DNA of 64,000 nucleotides from Diabrotica undecimpunctata (Eukaryota; Arthropoda; Insecta; Coleoptera; Chrysomelidae): assembly GCF_040954645.1 (NCBI RefSeq), contig NC_092809.1, positions 80,379,435 to 80,443,434 on the forward strand, written 5' to 3'. Made by a program: the position numbers and the translations under genes. A model generated the notes under the pieces. That model searched no databases, had not been told where the DNA came from, and saw only the letters and a list, made by a program, of their open reading frames with translations. This document shows positions 62,041-64,000 of this stretch, piece by piece (positions within the stretch are counted from its first letter, which is position 1; each line of letters begins with the position of its first letter).

Positions 62041-63770
62041 ATATTCTTCAATGGAACTGCCGTTCAGCAGTTTCTAATAAAACTAACCTAGAATATCTTC
62101 TAGATAGGGGCAACTACTCCGTTGCACTTCTATCGGAAACATGGTTTGAAGCAGAAAAATATTATAATTTTAAAGGCCTCAACAATATTCGCTGTGACCG
62201 GGACGACGGGTACGGCGGCTCAGCCATTTTATTAAAATCGGACTTAATATACCAAGAATATTCCAAGAGAATTCCAACTACAATAAACTTTGAACATACT
62301 TGTATCTCGGTTAATTTTGCATTTATACATAAAAAAATTTACTTCGTTTCAGTATACTTTAAACCGAGAACTAGAATATCATTACAACAGTGGATCAACT
62401 TTTTGGAACAAATTCCAAAACCATTCATAATTGGGGGCGACTTTAACGCACATAGTTTGGCTTGGAATGATGGATATGACGATATCTATGGCAAGATTCT
62501 TTTGGAAGCTATCGAACAATGCAACCTAGTAATTTTGAACGACGGATCACCATTTTCGACGGACATTAGCAAAGAATAAGAAGTCAGCTGTAGACTTGAC
62601 CCTCTGTACACAGGATCTGACGCACCTGATTACGTGGTCTACTTTAGAAGAACCTTATGGCTCTAACCACTTACCAATACACATACAATTTGGAAGGAAT
62701 AGCCCGCTTGCGCAAATTAAACAGACAAAACATAACATATGGAGACTCAAGGCTGCTAATTGGGATGTATACACCGCTACACTTGAAGCTACAGAACCAA
62801 AATCATCACTAATGGGGATTATCGACAATATTAACAGAGCTGCCAACAAAGCAATTCCCTTACAAAAATCAAACACACAAAATAGAAATCATTGTTCGAA
62901 GGACTGGTGGAATGAAACCTGTAACATAGAATGCTAAAGCAAGAAAACAAGCTTACTTAACCTACACACATGCTCCAAATCTTAATAATCTAACAGAATA
63001 TAAAAGACTTGATGCAGTAGCTAAAAAAACTTTCAAAGAAACTAAGAAAAAAAGTTGGATTAATTATTGCCAAAATCTAAATCAAAATACACCAATTAAA
63101 GAAGTGTGGAACAAAGTAAACCGATATAAAAACCGAAAACAAGTAAATAAACCCCCAATAAACCCCAAAGAAGACTGGATAAACGAATTCCACACAAAAA
63201 TCTCGCCCCCATGTTTTGATAACAACATTACTCAACAAATAGCTACCGTAAATAGAAACACTTCTTTTCTACAATCACTATTTCAATTATGGGAACTCGA
63301 TCAATGCATTAAATCAACAAATAATAAATCTCCCGGGGCGGATAACATTTCATACAATATGTTGTATAAAATGCCCTTAGACCATAAGAAAGACCTGTTA
63401 GAATTGTTCAATTCAATTTGGATAAAAAAGATTTCTTTTCCACCAATGTGGAAAGAATACATCGTAGTACCTATAAAAAAACCTGTAAAACAGAACGGAA
63501 ATGCAGATTCATATAGACCCATAGCTTTATCATCGTGTATATTTAAAACCATGGAAAGAATGATAAAAAACAGGCTTTAATATTGGCTAGAAAATGAAAA
63601 AATATTACCTGACTCACAATATGCTTTTAGAAAGGGAAGATCTTCCTTATAACCCCTAACGATACTAGTAAATGACATCTACCTAGGATTCACACACAAC
63701 TACAACACTTTGGCTACATTTTTGGATATAACTTCAGCATATGATACTGTTCAAATAAATATACTATAGA
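62020..63770 (+). pseudogene. I-clade LINE ORF2: endonuclease and N-terminal RT
   Basis: The frame overlaps the end of ORF1 and begins INILQWNCRSAVSNKTNLEY and ALLSETWFEAEKYYNFKG, then PKPFIIGGDFNAHSLAWNDG (endonuclease GDFNAH). A shift lies near 62575, then VDLTLCTQDLTHLITW and GSNHLPIHIQFG (SDH-like reads SNH). A shift near 62935 precedes the linker, then NNKSPGADNISYNMLYKMP, MWKEYIVVPIKKPVKQNGNA, DSYRPIALSSCIFKTMERMI and ATFLDITSAYDTVQI (palm Asp). The YADD motif is not reached. Confidence 0.82.
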
Positions 63771-64000
63771 GCGTTTCACGTTAAGAAAATAACATTAGGC
63801 TTATGGAGATCAGTGTTGTCAAAACTCTCAGGCATGCGGTTTACTAGATTGTCGATATATTTTTCGAATTTCCATTTTCAATTAACATTTAACTGTAAAG
63901 TCATAATAACAACTGAAGAACCACAAAGCCTTATTATCATTATGTAGTCTCAGAGTTATTTACTAAAATACCGTATTATTTTAAGTTGCAATTAGTAATT
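63766..64000. other. Unassigned sequence interrupting the I-clade LINE
   Basis: LINE similarity stops at ACTATAGAGCG. The following bases (CGTTTCACGTTAAGAAAATA and on) contain no ORF. The junction contains a TA, so this might be the end of another mariner-type element, but the second end is outside the window. Confidence 0.35.

Larger units (their letters stand above)
60336..63770 (+). mobile_element. I-clade non-LTR retrotransposon, 5' part
   Basis: Begins right at the border of the Penelope right arm (CACAGTCAGC...), followed by about 165 bases of leader, ORF1 (60502-62040) and ORF2 with endonuclease and the start of RT. Similarity stops near 63765 in the middle of the RT palm, where unrelated sequence begins (TAGAGCGTTTCACG). 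The rest is either deleted or displaced beyond the window by an insertion. Confidence 0.78.
50662..64000 (+). other. Vinculin intron 4 (at least 13.3 kb), transposon-filled
   Basis: Begins GTAAGTATAC; no acceptor that continues the protein was found before the window end. Elements inside are annotated separately. 50662-51110 and 55400-55790 show nothing recognisable. Confidence 0.8.

Overview
This is AT-rich eukaryotic, almost certainly insect, genomic DNA. The only host gene visible is a vinculin (Vinc) gene on the + strand. Four of its exons (1-120, 24869-25102, 50314-50511, 50570-50661) join with consistent splice phases and GT/AG borders into about 215 residues of the vinculin head, just before the proline-rich linker. 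Two introns are about 25 kb each, one is only 58 bp, and the last runs off the window. I lean towards a large-genome beetle, but the sequence does not prove the order.

Almost everything else is intron filled with nested transposable elements, most of them broken. Intron 1 (121-24868) holds: an old I-clade LINE tail invaded by an old LTR and by a 166-bp hairpin insert; a minus-strand Ty3/gypsy element (4760-16688) with both LTRs, its right LTR carrying a complete PIF/Harbinger transposon; a solo LTR (16759-18094); and a 3.95-kb transposon with Sola-like transposase remnants, intact termini and a 4-bp target duplication (19291-23243).

Intron 2 (25103-50313) holds: a CR1/Daphne-like LINE split at a TA by a Tc1/mariner-type transposon, which itself contains Penelope-like material; a minus-strand LOA/R1-like LINE; a second Sola-like transposon (38756-41695); a hammerhead-ribozyme-like core; a solo LTR inverted relative to the first; the 5' end of another LTR element with a coiled-coil gag; and R4/R2-like LINE fragments lying in swapped order.

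Intron 4 (50662 onward) holds: an RTE-like LINE relic; a LINE ORF1 with zinc knuckles; a Penelope-like element with inverted terminal repeats, broken by a further DNA element; and an I-clade LINE cut near the right edge.

Two patterns stand out. Four LTR units sit with their ends exactly at (AT)n tracts, in two clusters 25 kb apart and in both orientations, which suggests integration targeted to AT microsatellites. Penelope-like pieces repeatedly occur as inverted repeats or hairpins with hammerhead-like motifs, including a tiny unit with a 12-bp target duplication. Family names come from motif recognition without database searches; boundaries stated with target duplications were read directly.
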